Shown here piece after piece: positions 30,926-39,595 of a DNA stretch of 43,865 nucleotides. Numbering within the stretch: position 1 is the stretch's first letter; each line of letters starts with the position of its first letter. Source of the DNA: a virus; IMG/VR virus record IMGVR_UViG_3300017613_001114, positions 1 through 43,865 of that record; one strand, 5' to 3'. Under the pieces are notes generated by a model, which was not told the origin of the DNA, did no database searches, and worked only from the letters and a program-made list of their open reading frames with translations. The translations under genes and the position numbers were made by a program.

Positions 30926-32215
30926 TTAAGGTGTGCCGTTGTCACTCCCAAAGCTATTGAAGTAACCGCACTTAGAGGGATGATGGAATTCTAGACCACA
31001 TTCAGTCAGGTATTCCTCGTCCGTTCCATCGATCCTGCCCCGACCAGTGTTCTTCTTGTCCGGATCTGGATAGAACGTAGTATCCGTGATATAACGGTAT
31101 GTTAAATCTCTAGGCTCAAAGCATACCATCGTATTCCGGTTTGTAACCTCATAGCTAAACAGTGGATGTCGTTTGAGATGGATAACGCCGAAAGGTGTAA
31201 CCCACTCCATTACCCTTATACCATAACTGGTTGTCTTCGGAGTAAACGTGTAGTTACCATACTCCTTAACCAACTTGTTAATTTGAAGGATAACACCACT
31301 TCCACAGAAAGCAAGTCTTTCATCACTACCGTAACGGAACACTTGTTCCAAGTTAAAATCCAACCACTCTTCCCCAGCATCCAACCATGTTACATCGGTG
31401 AAGTCAGTTTGAGTAGCAAAGTCACTCACAATCCCACCATTGGCTACAATGGAAGGAATCAGCCCGGCAGTAGTTCTTTCAGGCTTACCATTAGCCCCGG
31501 TACCCTCAGTAGCTATACCCCACAGATAACCCTTTTCCATTTCGATCGAATGAAGCTCCAAACACTCACGTTTGGCCTTCTTATAAGCATCTCCAGTCCG
31601 TAATCTGGTCAGCCTTGCCGTACGTGTGATTGAAAGCGGAGTACGGAAAATCTGTGTGTAGTTATAGTACTTCGTCGGATCGTAAGCAATCGCTGCTGGC
31701 ATCGGCGCGCCTTCCGGATTGGAGTTACCAATGACCAGAATCCTATCCGCGTCCGAAAGATCATTAGTTGACCCATCATCAGCTTCTAGAAGCTTCACAG
31801 CGATCTGTGAATCAGCACCATTTGAAGTAGTAGAAAGCACTCTACCACGACAATCAACTGCATAGTCGCTGGTATAACGCATAAGTGCTATGTGTCCCTC
31901 ACGGAAGTGATCCATCGTTGCTGCGGCGACTTGGACATAAAGAACATCACCAGCTGCCCCACCAGATGTGTAGGACGTAGCCATCACCGCATCGGTGAAT
32001 ATATCAGTAATCGCACCAGCCTGTGTCGGCAATCCTTGTGTCCACCAATAGTATTCCGGATCATCTACCTTTTCCTCCGAAAGTTTGGACAGAATCGCCG
32101 TAAGCGGAGCGTCCCCATTGGGATAGAGCCATAAGACTCCCTCCCTCCAATTTTTAGGTCTCATATCAGAATCAGACCAGTCTCCAGTACCTCTCATGCC
32201 TAAAAAAGCACTCAT
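30926..32215 (-). CDS. major capsid protein (SU10/DUF5309 type, HK97 fold)
   Basis: A 429-residue protein forming the shell. The N-terminus (FLGMRGTGDWSDSDM, RPKNWREGVLWLYPNGDAPLTAIL) and the centre (FRTPLSITRTARLTRLRTGD, LHSIEMEKGYLWGI) fit the DUF5309 family, whose best-known member is the Escherichia phage SU10 head protein. The last third has FGVIHLKRHPLF and LTYRYITDTTFYPDPDKK. Length is normal for the family. The start has AAGGAGGAATTTGAA before ATG. It is followed by a terminator, as expected for the most abundant late product. Confidence 0.88.
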   Translation of the reverse strand: MSAFLGMRGTGDWSDSDMRPKNWREGVLWLYPNGDAPLTAILSKLSEEKVDDPEYYWWTQGLPTQAGAITDIFTDAVMATSYTSGGAAGDVLYVQVAAATMDHFREGHIALMRYTSDYAVDCRGRVLSTTSNGADSQIAVKLLEADDGSTNDLSDADRILVIGNSNPEGAPMPAAIAYDPTKYYNYTQIFRTPLSITRTARLTRLRTGDAYKKAKRECLELHSIEMEKGYLWGIATEGTGANGKPERTTAGLIPSIVANGGIVSDFATQTDFTDVTWLDAGEEWLDFNLEQVFRYGSDERLAFCGSGVILQINKLVKEYGNYTFTPKTTSYGIRVMEWVTPFGVIHLKRHPLFSYEVTNRNTMVCFEPRDLTYRYITDTTFYPDPDKKNTGRGRIDGTDEEYLTECGLEFHHPSKCGYFNSFGSDNGTP

Positions 32216-32265
32216 TTCAAATTCCTCCTTCGTTCAGCTCAATAGCATGAAACCTTTGGTTAATG

Positions 32266-32829
32266 TTAAGCTGCAACAACTGCAGCGTCGGCTGACAATG
32301 GAATCCAGAAACAATAGAAATCTATGTCTCCGGTAAGTATATCATCTACTGAAACAGTCATGATAATATCTGCGCCGTTGCCGATAAGTACCCACTCATC
32401 AGGCATAGCAGCACCATTATCATCAGGAGCTGTTAGCAAAGTCCAAGCGTCTCCGACATCAAAAGCTGTGCCGTCAATTGCATCTTGAACACATAGAATA
32501 GCAGTAGCACCTGCTATACCTACCTCTGCGGTTGAAGTGCCACTAGTACACGTAACTGCTACGTCTACCGAACCGCAAACCATACACAAAATATCGCCCG
32601 TCACAGTGAAGAGATCTACCGTAGTACCAGACGCTACTAAATCCCCAGTTGACTTCAGCGTAATCTGCTGAGCCCCTCTGGCGATTCCCTTAGTATATCC
32701 CATTAGAGAAACATCAGTATCGATTATACTAACAGCAGCATCCGTCTTATTACCCACAACATCTCTCATCCACCGGTTTGCTGTACCGTCGGCTCCAGGC
32801 CTTCGAAGCCTTTCAATTAATCTGGACAT
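32266..32829 (-). CDS. possible capsid decoration or head-associated protein
   Basis: A 187-residue protein. A basic N-terminus (SRLIERLRRPGADGTANRWMRDVVG) leads into a strand-rich body (QITLKSTGDLVASGTTVDLFTV, CMVCGSVDVAVT) ending in Ala-rich residues. Position directly upstream of the major capsid gene and a small beta-sandwich texture suggest a head decoration protein. There is no family signature. The 50-base gap to the capsid gene holds only its ribosome site. Confidence 0.6.
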   Translation of the reverse strand: MSRLIERLRRPGADGTANRWMRDVVGNKTDAAVSIIDTDVSLMGYTKGIARGAQQITLKSTGDLVASGTTVDLFTVTGDILCMVCGSVDVAVTCTSGTSTAEVGIAGATAILCVQDAIDGTAFDVGDAWTLLTAPDDNGAAMPDEWVLIGNGADIIMTVSVDDILTGDIDFYCFWIPLSADAAVVAA

Positions 32830-32843
32830 TCAAAATCCTCCTT

Positions 32844-33185
32844 TTAAGCTACTTGTTCAAACGGCACGACCCAGTCGATACCAGTACAGTAAAACAGTGC
32901 CGCATCGTCGTTAGCGTCCATAGCGCCGTAAGTCGTGATTTCTGTTTCGGACTCGTAGTCCTTCACGGTTACCTTGTTGGTAACACCATCCGGCGCTTGA
33001 ATCCAATAGAACTTTCCCGTTGCCTCTGCCATAGGCGGAAGAATGATACTCACCGCTGCAGTGGCAGACTTGACGTAGACAATGTGATCTCCAGCAAGTA
33101 AAGTGGCATCTTCATTATCAACCCACTTAATTCCACCTTCTGGTAAGGTTTCGTCAAGACTCCTAGTACGTGCTCTCTGACTCAT
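32844..33185 (-). CDS. small head protein, tandem paralogue B
   Basis: A 113-residue protein starting at ATG 33185 with a strong AGGAGGTG upstream; a longer frame that starts before the site is rejected. It is clearly related to the gene at 33202-33531: both open SQRAR, then Leu-Asp-Glu-Thr-Leu, share AGDH-x-VY, LPPM-x-EA-x-GKFY and close with CTGI-x-WVV. A small beta-sandwich typical of phage decoration or fibre-base proteins is likely. Tandem duplication next to the capsid genes suggests two versions of one surface component. Confidence 0.72.
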   Translation of the reverse strand: MSQRARTRSLDETLPEGGIKWVDNEDATLLAGDHIVYVKSATAAVSIILPPMAEATGKFYWIQAPDGVTNKVTVKDYESETEITTYGAMDANDDAALFYCTGIDWVVPFEQVA

Positions 33186-33201
33186 TTTAAAACACCTCCT
33201 T

Positions 33202-33531
33202 TTAAGTAATACCGTTATATACAACTACCCATGCTATACCCGTACAGAAAAACAAACAGTGATCGTCGTTTGTATCAAAGTCGCCAACTTCGCTAGCTGC
33301 CTCATAAGTATTTACGCTTACGTCTGCAGTACCAGCACTAGGCGCTCTAACAAAATAAAACTTTCCAATCGCCTCAGGCATAGGTGGGAGAGTAACTACT
33401 ACTGCTCCACCAGATGAATCAGCGTAAACAACGTGATCTCCGGCTTGTAGAGTAGTATCTGCACTGATCCACTTTATCCTGTCCTCTACTAAGGTCTCAT
33501 CAAGACCTCTAATTCTTGCCCTCTGACTCAT
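33202..33531 (-). CDS. small head protein, tandem paralogue A
   Basis: A 109-residue protein, paralogous to the neighbour at 32844-33185 over its full length, with the second copy three to four residues longer near its C-terminal third. Strand pattern: AGDHVVYAD, AVVVTLPPM, GKFYFVRAP, then a loop rich in Asp and a closing FFCTGIAWVVV. It lies between the scaffold and capsid genes, with AAGGAGGAAC before ATG. Confidence 0.72.
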   Translation of the reverse strand: MSQRARIRGLDETLVEDRIKWISADTTLQAGDHVVYADSSGGAVVVTLPPMPEAIGKFYFVRAPSAGTADVSVNTYEAASEVGDFDTNDDHCLFFCTGIAWVVVYNGIT

Positions 33532-33545
33532 TTCTTAGTTCCTCC

Positions 33546-34364
33546 TTATATATCGAGTGTATCAGCCACGTCTGCTTCTAACTCACTAAGCTTCGGAGCC
33601 GATGGCTTTTTAGATGGTTTGACAGACTTAACCAGCGCAGGCTTTCTGCGTTTAGCAGGTTTTACAACCCCTTCTTTTATGCCGAGAGTTTCTCTAGTCT
33701 TCACAGCTGATTCCTTGAAAACCTTGTCCAAACTCCATTCCGGATTTTGTGCTTGAATGTCAGTAGCTATAGCACCAACTGTTCCTTTCACATTAGCTAA
33801 GTCCGGATTAGTTTGATAAAACTCCTCAACCGCATCACGCAAGATAGTCTGCTGCTGAATTTGGGTAACGACCAGCTCGGGAATAGCTCTTAAAACATCT
33901 TCTGTCGTGGCTATTCTAGTTCTCTTTTCAACCTCATTGAGAACTTCCTCAAACTTCCTCGGGTCAGAAACGACGTCGTCAATGTCTAGACCGTCGAGAA
34001 ATCCCTTGACTTCCGCAGGAGGTTCGGGTTTAGCCGGAGTTGGAGTTGGAGCAGGAGCAGCTGTAGTTACTGCTTCCAAACGCTCAATTAGTCTGGTTTC
34101 CCGTTCTTTCGACTCTTTTAACTGGTCTTCCAAACTTACTTCTTCCTCAACTTCCTCCTCTACCTCCTCCTCCAGTTCTTCTTCTGCTCCCGCAACGACT
34201 TCTTCAACTTCTTCTGCCTCAGGGATTTCTTCCTCTGCTGCTTCAATACCCGCCTCATCCTCTTGCTCCTCCTCGGTATCATCAACTTCGTCACTTTTAA
34301 TGTCCAAAGAAGGATCGAGATCACTAATCATTTCGTTGATCTCTTCTTCCAATCCGTTTCCCAT
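33546..34364 (-). CDS. scaffolding protein
   Basis: A 272-residue protein with an extremely acidic first ~95 residues (long Glu runs), a coiled-coil segment (LKESKERETRLIERLEAV), an Ala/Pro/Thr linker and a helical C-terminal half with a basic end (KPAKRRKPALVKSVKPSKK). Acidic, helical and flexible with a basic C-terminal capsid-binding end is the usual make-up of scaffolds of HK97-fold phages. It lies between portal and capsid genes, the standard place. GGGGAGG touches the palindrome. No protease motif was seen. Confidence 0.75.
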   Translation of the reverse strand: MGNGLEEEINEMISDLDPSLDIKSDEVDDTEEEQEDEAGIEAAEEEIPEAEEVEEVVAGAEEELEEEVEEEVEEEVSLEDQLKESKERETRLIERLEAVTTAAPAPTPTPAKPEPPAEVKGFLDGLDIDDVVSDPRKFEEVLNEVEKRTRIATTEDVLRAIPELVVTQIQQQTILRDAVEEFYQTNPDLANVKGTVGAIATDIQAQNPEWSLDKVFKESAVKTRETLGIKEGVVKPAKRRKPALVKSVKPSKKPSAPKLSELEADVADTLDI

Positions 34365-34376
34365 GGTTTGCCTCCC

Positions 34377-34399
34377 CTATGGTAATTAAATTAACATAG
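34377..34399. repeat. 23-bp palindrome, copy 8
   Basis: Arms CTATGGTAATT and AATTAACATAG around a central A on the + strand. It starts one base after the stop of the gene at 34401. Read leftward it is followed directly by GGGAGGCAAACC and the scaffold ATG. Confidence 0.95.
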
Positions 34400-34400
34400 A

Positions 34401-34682
34401 TTAATCCATACCCTCTTCGTCAGGAAGATCTTCCAACTCTAACTCATCATCCTCCTGTTCCTTTTCCAATAGAGCTAAAATAGTACTCGGTAGATTCAAC
34501 ATCACCTGAGCAAATTCAGCCCTTCCTTGAAAGCGATACATCTCCTCCAATTCCTTCTCAACCTCCAGATGATCTCTGATATTATCCCTCATATCATTAA
34601 TCATATACATCATATCTTGCCATACAGAAGTTTTCAAAAAGTCTTTGAAATGAAAAGCACTTGACCTAAACTCATCCTTCAT
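34401..34682 (-). CDS. small acidic protein after the portal
   Basis: A 93-residue helical protein. It has a WQDMMYMINDMRDNIRDHL segment, RFQGRAEFAQ, LPSTILALL and an acidic end. The FQGR-containing helix followed by an acidic tail is a pattern seen in short conserved phage proteins encoded after portal genes, of unknown role. The start is coupled to the portal stop (TAATG). Confidence 0.68.
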   Translation of the reverse strand: MKDEFRSSAFHFKDFLKTSVWQDMMYMINDMRDNIRDHLEVEKELEEMYRFQGRAEFAQVMLNLPSTILALLEKEQEDDELELEDLPDEEGMD

Positions 34683-36631
34683 TACATTATCCCTTCAAGT
34701 GGCACAATGTTGCCCGCCTGAGCCTGTTGTTCAACTTGCGCGTCGGGCATAGTCTTGATTCTTACAAACTCATCAACATTTTTAGCTCCTGAGTTCCTTG
34801 CTATATGTTTGAATATTCTAACGATATCGAACTTTTCAGCCAGTTCAGGATACTTACCTAGAGCATCAAACATTCGAAGCCATACTTCGGAGTAGTTGTC
34901 TCCCGGAACGCTCCCGTCTCTTACCTTCACATCATAGTCGATAAGTATATCAAATGGTGTGACCTTCATCCGACCACGGTTGTTTTGAAGGTTCGTTCCA
35001 AACTCATCCATCAAAACCTGCTGCCACCGGCCGGTGTATTGGACGTAGCGTTCTTCACTCATGAGCTGCTGAGTGTGTGAGCCAAACATATAACCGATGT
35101 CTTGCATAGCTTGGAGACCGATAATCCGGGCTATCCTCTCCAATCTGGAAAATGCTCCCTGCTGTGTTCCCTGGAACTCACCCTTAGTCAACCTCTCCGG
35201 ACCACCTTTCCTCAAGCTACCCATCTGGGCATCATCAGCGGCACCTACCTTCTGCATATACTCAATAATCCACGCGGAGTCAGCTATATTCTGTCTTGTT
35301 ATATCATTGACGTCTAGTTGTTGAATGACGTCCTTCACCCCACGACCCCATGCCGGCCTTCGTAGTCTTATTAACTTACCAGCACCTGGATTCTTCAAAT
35401 CGTTAGTGTTTATGAGATATGGGTCATAAACAAACATATCATTCAACGCTTTACGCACGTTCCTGATATGAGCATTGAACAGCCAATCTAACGTACCCTG
35501 CAAACCATAAAGCTTTTCCAACCTCGAAACTGGTGTTGTAGAGTACCCATCAAAGTCTGGAGCACTAACAGCAACCGGAAACATATTATGATCCAGGTCC
35601 AAAGGCTTGGCTCTTATAACAACATCGTCAGCGGCGAGTGAAAAGAACCACTTCTCTGGGTACTCTCCAGGTCCAAGATTCCATTCCTTTGGAATCAACT
35701 TCATATACATATTTACAATATCAACAGGCCGGGTAGTGGCAGAGGTTCTAGCAGGTCTCCCACCGATCTTTCTCTCCCTTTCACTTTTGTCTTCGCCAAA
35801 GATAGAAGTCTGTTTATTATGTACGCTTTCAACATATCTGACGTTGAAAAGGTCTTCATCATAACGTTCTTCTGAAAGCAAGTCCAGGTAGTTTGTTCTC
35901 TCTACCCACCCGAAGAACTCGCCATCTTGGACGTTGTGGATGGAGATGTTAGGGTCAGGTAGACAAAGATAAGGGTCTATGTTGTTTAGTTTATTCCCTT
36001 CATACAACATAGCTTCTTCCACAACCTTATCATATCCTGTATTTTTAAACAATCCAGAAATAGCACTCATAAATCCTGACTCTCGTTTGACAGTCTTACT
36101 CCCCCAATGCTCTGTCCATGAGGGTACTACGACACCCATACCATAAGACAAACTATCCCTAAACATCGTATGCAAAGCCAGCGGAACTTTCGTTCTATAA
36201 CATTGAAGATCTACAACCTTCTCCAACATAATAGCTCCAATAACATCTTCCGGCGAAACACCTTCATATCGGAAGACTGGATTCTGAAAGAACGCCGCCA
36301 CCATGTAACCAAGTATGGTCTCCAGAATGGCATAAGAGTAAGGAAAAACTATCGAAACCGGCTTTCTGGCATCCTGAGCCTTTATGATCTTCTCACCCTC
36401 ATCCAAATCTATATACGTGGTTAGAATCCTATCTATCTCATTCCACGACGGGAATCTTTTGGACATAATAGTCCCAGCTTCAAGAGCTCTTTGGTGAACT
36501 CTGCTTTTTATCTTCTTATGAAGCTCGCTCCGCGGATCAAGATCTAACCCTTCAGGATAATCATAGTCATGTCTAGTTTTGCCAAAGTCAACTATGGCAG
36601 AAGCTTTCTCTCCGTGTACTATAGCAGGCAT
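34682..36631 (-). CDS. portal protein
   Basis: A 649-residue protein forming the dodecameric DNA channel at one head vertex. Evidence is length, place directly after the terminase cluster, an N-terminal region with KPVSIVFPYSYAILETILGYM, LDWLFNAHIRNVRKALNDMF in the middle, and helical RLERIARIIGLQAMQDIGYM near the C-terminal third. These fit podovirus-like portals of metagenomic phages. Its gene is followed by a TAATG-coupled small gene. AAGGA precedes the ATG. Confidence 0.82.
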   Translation of the reverse strand: MPAIVHGEKASAIVDFGKTRHDYDYPEGLDLDPRSELHKKIKSRVHQRALEAGTIMSKRFPSWNEIDRILTTYIDLDEGEKIIKAQDARKPVSIVFPYSYAILETILGYMVAAFFQNPVFRYEGVSPEDVIGAIMLEKVVDLQCYRTKVPLALHTMFRDSLSYGMGVVVPSWTEHWGSKTVKRESGFMSAISGLFKNTGYDKVVEEAMLYEGNKLNNIDPYLCLPDPNISIHNVQDGEFFGWVERTNYLDLLSEERYDEDLFNVRYVESVHNKQTSIFGEDKSERERKIGGRPARTSATTRPVDIVNMYMKLIPKEWNLGPGEYPEKWFFSLAADDVVIRAKPLDLDHNMFPVAVSAPDFDGYSTTPVSRLEKLYGLQGTLDWLFNAHIRNVRKALNDMFVYDPYLINTNDLKNPGAGKLIRLRRPAWGRGVKDVIQQLDVNDITRQNIADSAWIIEYMQKVGAADDAQMGSLRKGGPERLTKGEFQGTQQGAFSRLERIARIIGLQAMQDIGYMFGSHTQQLMSEERYVQYTGRWQQVLMDEFGTNLQNNRGRMKVTPFDILIDYDVKVRDGSVPGDNYSEVWLRMFDALGKYPELAEKFDIVRIFKHIARNSGAKNVDEFVRIKTMPDAQVEQQAQAGNIVPLEGIM

Positions 36632-36641
36632 AATCTAATCC

Positions 36642-36992
36642 TTATGTGTCTATTAGTCCGTGCGTCCGTAGCGCGGCTAGTATTGAATTAATCTTCGTAC
36701 CCAGCGCATCAAGCGCTGTATTCGTAGTTGCCCAATCGGTAACCCCATGCGACGTAGAAGCATCCGAAATCGCACTCTGTTGATTAGTAACAACTTGCAC
36801 ACCATCGACTTTATAAACTCCTGTTACGTTCTGATCGCCTTGTACTGACTCACCTTCGACAATCTGGTCACCGGTAGTAGCAAGTGCCTTCTGGTACTCG
36901 CCGGAAAAGTCACCATCTTCGTCGTCAATAAGATCATCATCATCATATATAAAAGGTCCTATTGAACCTATATAAACCTTCTTCTCAGCCAT
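36642..36992 (-). CDS. small virion-associated protein
   Basis: A 116-residue protein with an acidic N-terminus (FIYDDDDLIDDEDG) and a C-terminal pattern common in phage fibre- or head-associated proteins (VVTNQQSAISDASTSHGV, then ALGTKINSILAALRTHGLI). The latter resembles a trimeric coiled-coil end. It starts directly after the terminase stop and lies before the portal gene. Function is unknown. Confidence 0.65.
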   Translation of the reverse strand: MAEKKVYIGSIGPFIYDDDDLIDDEDGDFSGEYQKALATTGDQIVEGESVQGDQNVTGVYKVDGVQVVTNQQSAISDASTSHGVTDWATTNTALDALGTKINSILAALRTHGLIDT

Positions 36993-38519
36993 TTACGCCC
37001 ATACCACTTCCAGAGCCTTTTCATCCTCCAGCTCTAAATCTGTAAATTCCGATTCAATATCTTCATCATTCATATCATCAGGGTCGAAGTAATAAGCCAT
37101 CTCGTCCATTACCTTAGTGATATATGCAAACATATCCATCACGTCCCAGTACTTTGATCTGGGAAATCCAAGCAGTTGGCTCTCCAACTTCGTACAAGCA
37201 TCTTGGTTATGGTACACGTAGCCAAGTTTGTAAAGCGGTGCGAGTGTTGCAACACGCGCTTCTTTCTTCCCTATAGCTTTCATTGGGAAGTAAAGTGGAA
37301 ACACTCCCCTCACACGCATCTCGTTTTCAATAGGTTGAGAAATAAAGGACTCGAGTGAAGTTACCTCAACTGCCATAACCCTAGCGTTATATTCCTTTAC
37401 CTTCTCAAACATTACGTTATACAATTCATCAGGCATTACTTTGCCGGAAAAGATATCACGGACAAAGATCTTCCTTGATTGTCTGTCCACACCTATAACA
37501 CCAACAGCTGAATCGGCACTTTGGAGTTTCACGGTTTTCGCCGGATCAACAATAACTACATTAACCAGCCTATTGGCTTGAATAAGTTCTTCTTTCTGCC
37601 CTGTCCGTTCATGAACCTTAAGTCTATCCCCATGTTCCGAATAGTACTTGAAGTAGTTACTTTTGAACACGGCGTCCTCAGTCGAAATAGGTATATTCCT
37701 AAACTCACGATAGAATACATCAAGAATGCCATGTTTTTTATGATAGTCATATTCCTCCCTGACGTCGATAGCCGGCATGAATTCTGGAGCAGTTGGGTTT
37801 AGTTCGTCGTCACAAGCTTCGAGTCTCAAGGATGCCCATTTAGGGGATTCTATAAGTTCTTCAAGAAGCGAATCTTCGTGTTTTAAAGTGTCAATGTAAA
37901 CTACTTGCCAGTTCTTATCTACCCTAGAGGTAGCCTTCATCAAATCCGCATGAAACCATATCTTGCGTTTGAATCTTATATCATCATTCTCGATTGTATC
38001 AGGGTCTTCCAAGTCATCTATTATAAGCATATCTGGTCGAGAGTTTTTATAAAGAATACCACGAATTTGTTGACCACTTCCGCGCGGATATACAAGTGTA
38101 CGGTCACTAACTACCCAAGCTTTTTTAGAAAAAGACTCGTCAATACCAGCTGCCGATCTGGCTTTTATAGGTTGGAAAGCGTTCCTTACAAGCTTGTTAG
38201 AAATCAACTCCATCTTTAAGTTCTCAGTCTGTTGACAAGCAGAATCGAATCCCATACCTACAAACAACAAAACTTTAGATTGCTCGAACAAGATCTTCTT
38301 AGCCGCCAGAGCTAAGCCCACTATGGAAGTCTTACCAAAGCCACGTGGTGCAGCTATTGCGATCCTTGGCTCACCCGAGTCGATGAGGTCAAAGATCTGA
38401 TCGTGTAAGGGAGAAAACGGGACATGGAATCTCTCCTCAAAAAACGTCTGGGCGAACTTCTTAGTAGACTTAAGACACTCTACCATCAAATCCTGTATTT
38501 CAGAGTCTTCTCTTATCAT
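36993..38519 (-). CDS. terL: terminase large subunit
   Basis: A 508-residue DNA packaging motor. The ATPase domain has Walker A APRGFGKT at 57-64 and Walker B LIIDDL at 165-170. The RNase H-like nuclease domain has Asp325 in VIVDPAKT, Glu385 in AVEVTS and Asp462 in WDVMDMF, the expected acidic triad. ATG 38519 overlaps the holin-like gene stop (TAATG) and is preceded by AAGGAATA; an upstream extension of 16 codons lies in that gene and is rejected. No small subunit is recognised, so it may be outside the window or too divergent. Confidence 0.93.
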   Translation of the reverse strand: MIREDSEIQDLMVECLKSTKKFAQTFFEERFHVPFSPLHDQIFDLIDSGEPRIAIAAPRGFGKTSIVGLALAAKKILFEQSKVLLFVGMGFDSACQQTENLKMELISNKLVRNAFQPIKARSAAGIDESFSKKAWVVSDRTLVYPRGSGQQIRGILYKNSRPDMLIIDDLEDPDTIENDDIRFKRKIWFHADLMKATSRVDKNWQVVYIDTLKHEDSLLEELIESPKWASLRLEACDDELNPTAPEFMPAIDVREEYDYHKKHGILDVFYREFRNIPISTEDAVFKSNYFKYYSEHGDRLKVHERTGQKEELIQANRLVNVVIVDPAKTVKLQSADSAVGVIGVDRQSRKIFVRDIFSGKVMPDELYNVMFEKVKEYNARVMAVEVTSLESFISQPIENEMRVRGVFPLYFPMKAIGKKEARVATLAPLYKLGYVYHNQDACTKLESQLLGFPRSKYWDVMDMFAYITKVMDEMAYYFDPDDMNDEDIESEFTDLELEDEKALEVVWA

Positions 38520-38962
38520 TATTCCTTCTTCTTCCCCTTGAAACTTCCCTTCACATAAGTTCCCCAAACGTATCCGCCGAAGAAAAATACTATAACAGAA
38601 CCAGTACCGTAGAACATTATCTTACACGTAGCGACCTCGAACAGATTACTAGCTACTTCGGTATTGAAAGGTATAAACATAGCTGTCACAAACAACAGAG
38701 CGAGTTGAGCCGAAATCCATAGCATGGCGACAAACCTTCTGGTTTTACTCTTAACAGTATTCTCCGCCAATGTAGTTTTCACAAACTCAGTAACTCCCTG
38801 ACCAATAACGATAGCGTCTTGTATCCTTTCAGAGTCTGAATAATGTAAATCGTTTATGAATCCACCTGCTTTAACAAGCAGGCCATCGTCCTTGTCGAAT
38901 AAGTCTTCTGATAACTTCGGTGCACCGACCACAAAGTTTTTTAAGGTTGTCCAAAGTCCCAT
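38519..38962 (-). CDS. putative holin
   Basis: A 147-residue protein with two clear membrane spans: FVAMLWISAQLALLFVTAMF near 79-98 and IMFYGTGSVIVFFFGGYVWG near 115-134, a short loop between them, and a Lys-rich end. The N-terminal ~75 residues are polar with an amphipathic helix. The pattern resembles the phage 3TM-type holins, and it lies next to the endolysin gene. It would make holes in the inner membrane at the end of infection. Confidence 0.7.
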   Translation of the reverse strand: MGLWTTLKNFVVGAPKLSEDLFDKDDGLLVKAGGFINDLHYSDSERIQDAIVIGQGVTEFVKTTLAENTVKSKTRRFVAMLWISAQLALLFVTAMFIPFNTEVASNLFEVATCKIMFYGTGSVIVFFFGGYVWGTYVKGSFKGKKKE

Positions 38963-38963
38963 C

Positions 38964-39338
38964 TTAAGCCTCCCACATTGCTTTAGTGTTATCGTGAACC
39001 TGTATATGAAAATGTTTGCCTAAACCTGTGTCGTGTAGAAGAGCCACGGGAATGTTAGGCCTTTTCGGGTCATAGGTCCACACCCTGTTTATCCTCCTAC
39101 ACAATCCATCCGGTTTGTCGTAGATATAATGCCTTAAATCAAACGCTCTTAAAGGATCAGTAGTATGAATACCACTATCATCATCGTGGATAAGTTTAGG
39201 ACGGTATCCGCTAGTATATACTACCTCCCCAGCCGTCTCAACAATCCAGATAGAAACCCTGATCAAATTAGGATGCCAAGACACGATATGACAGTTCTCA
39301 AACACCCTATCAGTCTTATAACTAACCCGTTCTATCAT
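38964..39338 (-). CDS. M15/VanY-like peptidase endolysin
   Basis: A 124-residue protein. SGYRPKLIHDDDSGIHTTDPLRAFDLR holds His58 and Asp67, and the C-terminal HFHIQVH holds His109, His111 and His115. These match the zinc ligands and catalytic layout of peptidase family M15 (SGYR, SxHxxGxAxD, HxH). Phage M15 enzymes cut peptide cross-links of the cell wall for lysis. ATG at 39338 follows GAGGGA at good spacing. A TTG at 39350 is an alternative start. There is no signal peptide, so a holin is needed; one is encoded next door. Confidence 0.82.
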   Translation of the reverse strand: MIERVSYKTDRVFENCHIVSWHPNLIRVSIWIVETAGEVVYTSGYRPKLIHDDDSGIHTTDPLRAFDLRHYIYDKPDGLCRRINRVWTYDPKRPNIPVALLHDTGLGKHFHIQVHDNTKAMWEA

Positions 39339-39591
39339 CTCTTCCCTCAAGTCTTCCTAAAGCACGATGAATTCTAGTCAATTCTTCACTATGTGCTGTT
39401 CTGGCTTCAGACCGCTCCTCGTTCATAGTATCAAGATGCTTTGTTATACTATCACATCTACCAACCAGAAGCTCCTTCATATCATCAAGCTTGTCATTGA
39501 GCTGGTTTTTAGTGACAAATCTATACCTACCCCATACACCCAATAATACAGCCATCAAACCAGCAGCACCTTCTTCTGTAGGTATCTCCAT
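39322..39591 (-). CDS. small membrane-anchored coiled-coil lysis protein candidate
   Basis: An 89-residue protein with a short hydrophobic segment near 10-24 (GLMAVLLGVWGRYRF) and a charged helical remainder (KLDDMKELLVGRCDSITKHLDTM and a long Glu/Arg helix). A membrane anchor plus coiled coil next to holin and endolysin genes could be an antiholin, a holin-like or spanin-like protein. No outer-membrane spanin partner was found. It overlaps the endolysin gene by 17 bases. Confidence 0.6.
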   Translation of the reverse strand: MEIPTEEGAAGLMAVLLGVWGRYRFVTKNQLNDKLDDMKELLVGRCDSITKHLDTMNEERSEARTAHSEELTRIHRALGRLEGRDDRTG

Positions 39592-39595
39592 ATTC

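Noticed and set aside
33907-34389. Rightward Ser-rich frame of 160 codons
   Set aside because: Antisense shadow of the Glu-rich scaffold gene.
4459-34399. Palindromes as a CRISPR array
   Set aside because: The copies are thousands of bases apart and separated by genes, not by regular spacers, and no Cas1/Cas2 genes are present.
4459-34399. Palindromes as intrinsic terminators
   Set aside because: The stems are AT-rich, carry a fixed mismatch, have almost no loop, and are followed by purine-rich ribosome sites rather than T-runs.
4459-34399. Firm call of the palindromes as T7-like RNA polymerase promoters
   Set aside because: The CATAG-purine end is suggestive, but the element is symmetric, matches no known promoter set, and no phage RNA polymerase gene is in the window. 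Kept only as one hypothesis.
38520-38567. Longer terminase start
   Set aside because: The extra 16 codons lie inside the holin-like gene, and the TAATG junction with AAGGAA upstream favours 38519.
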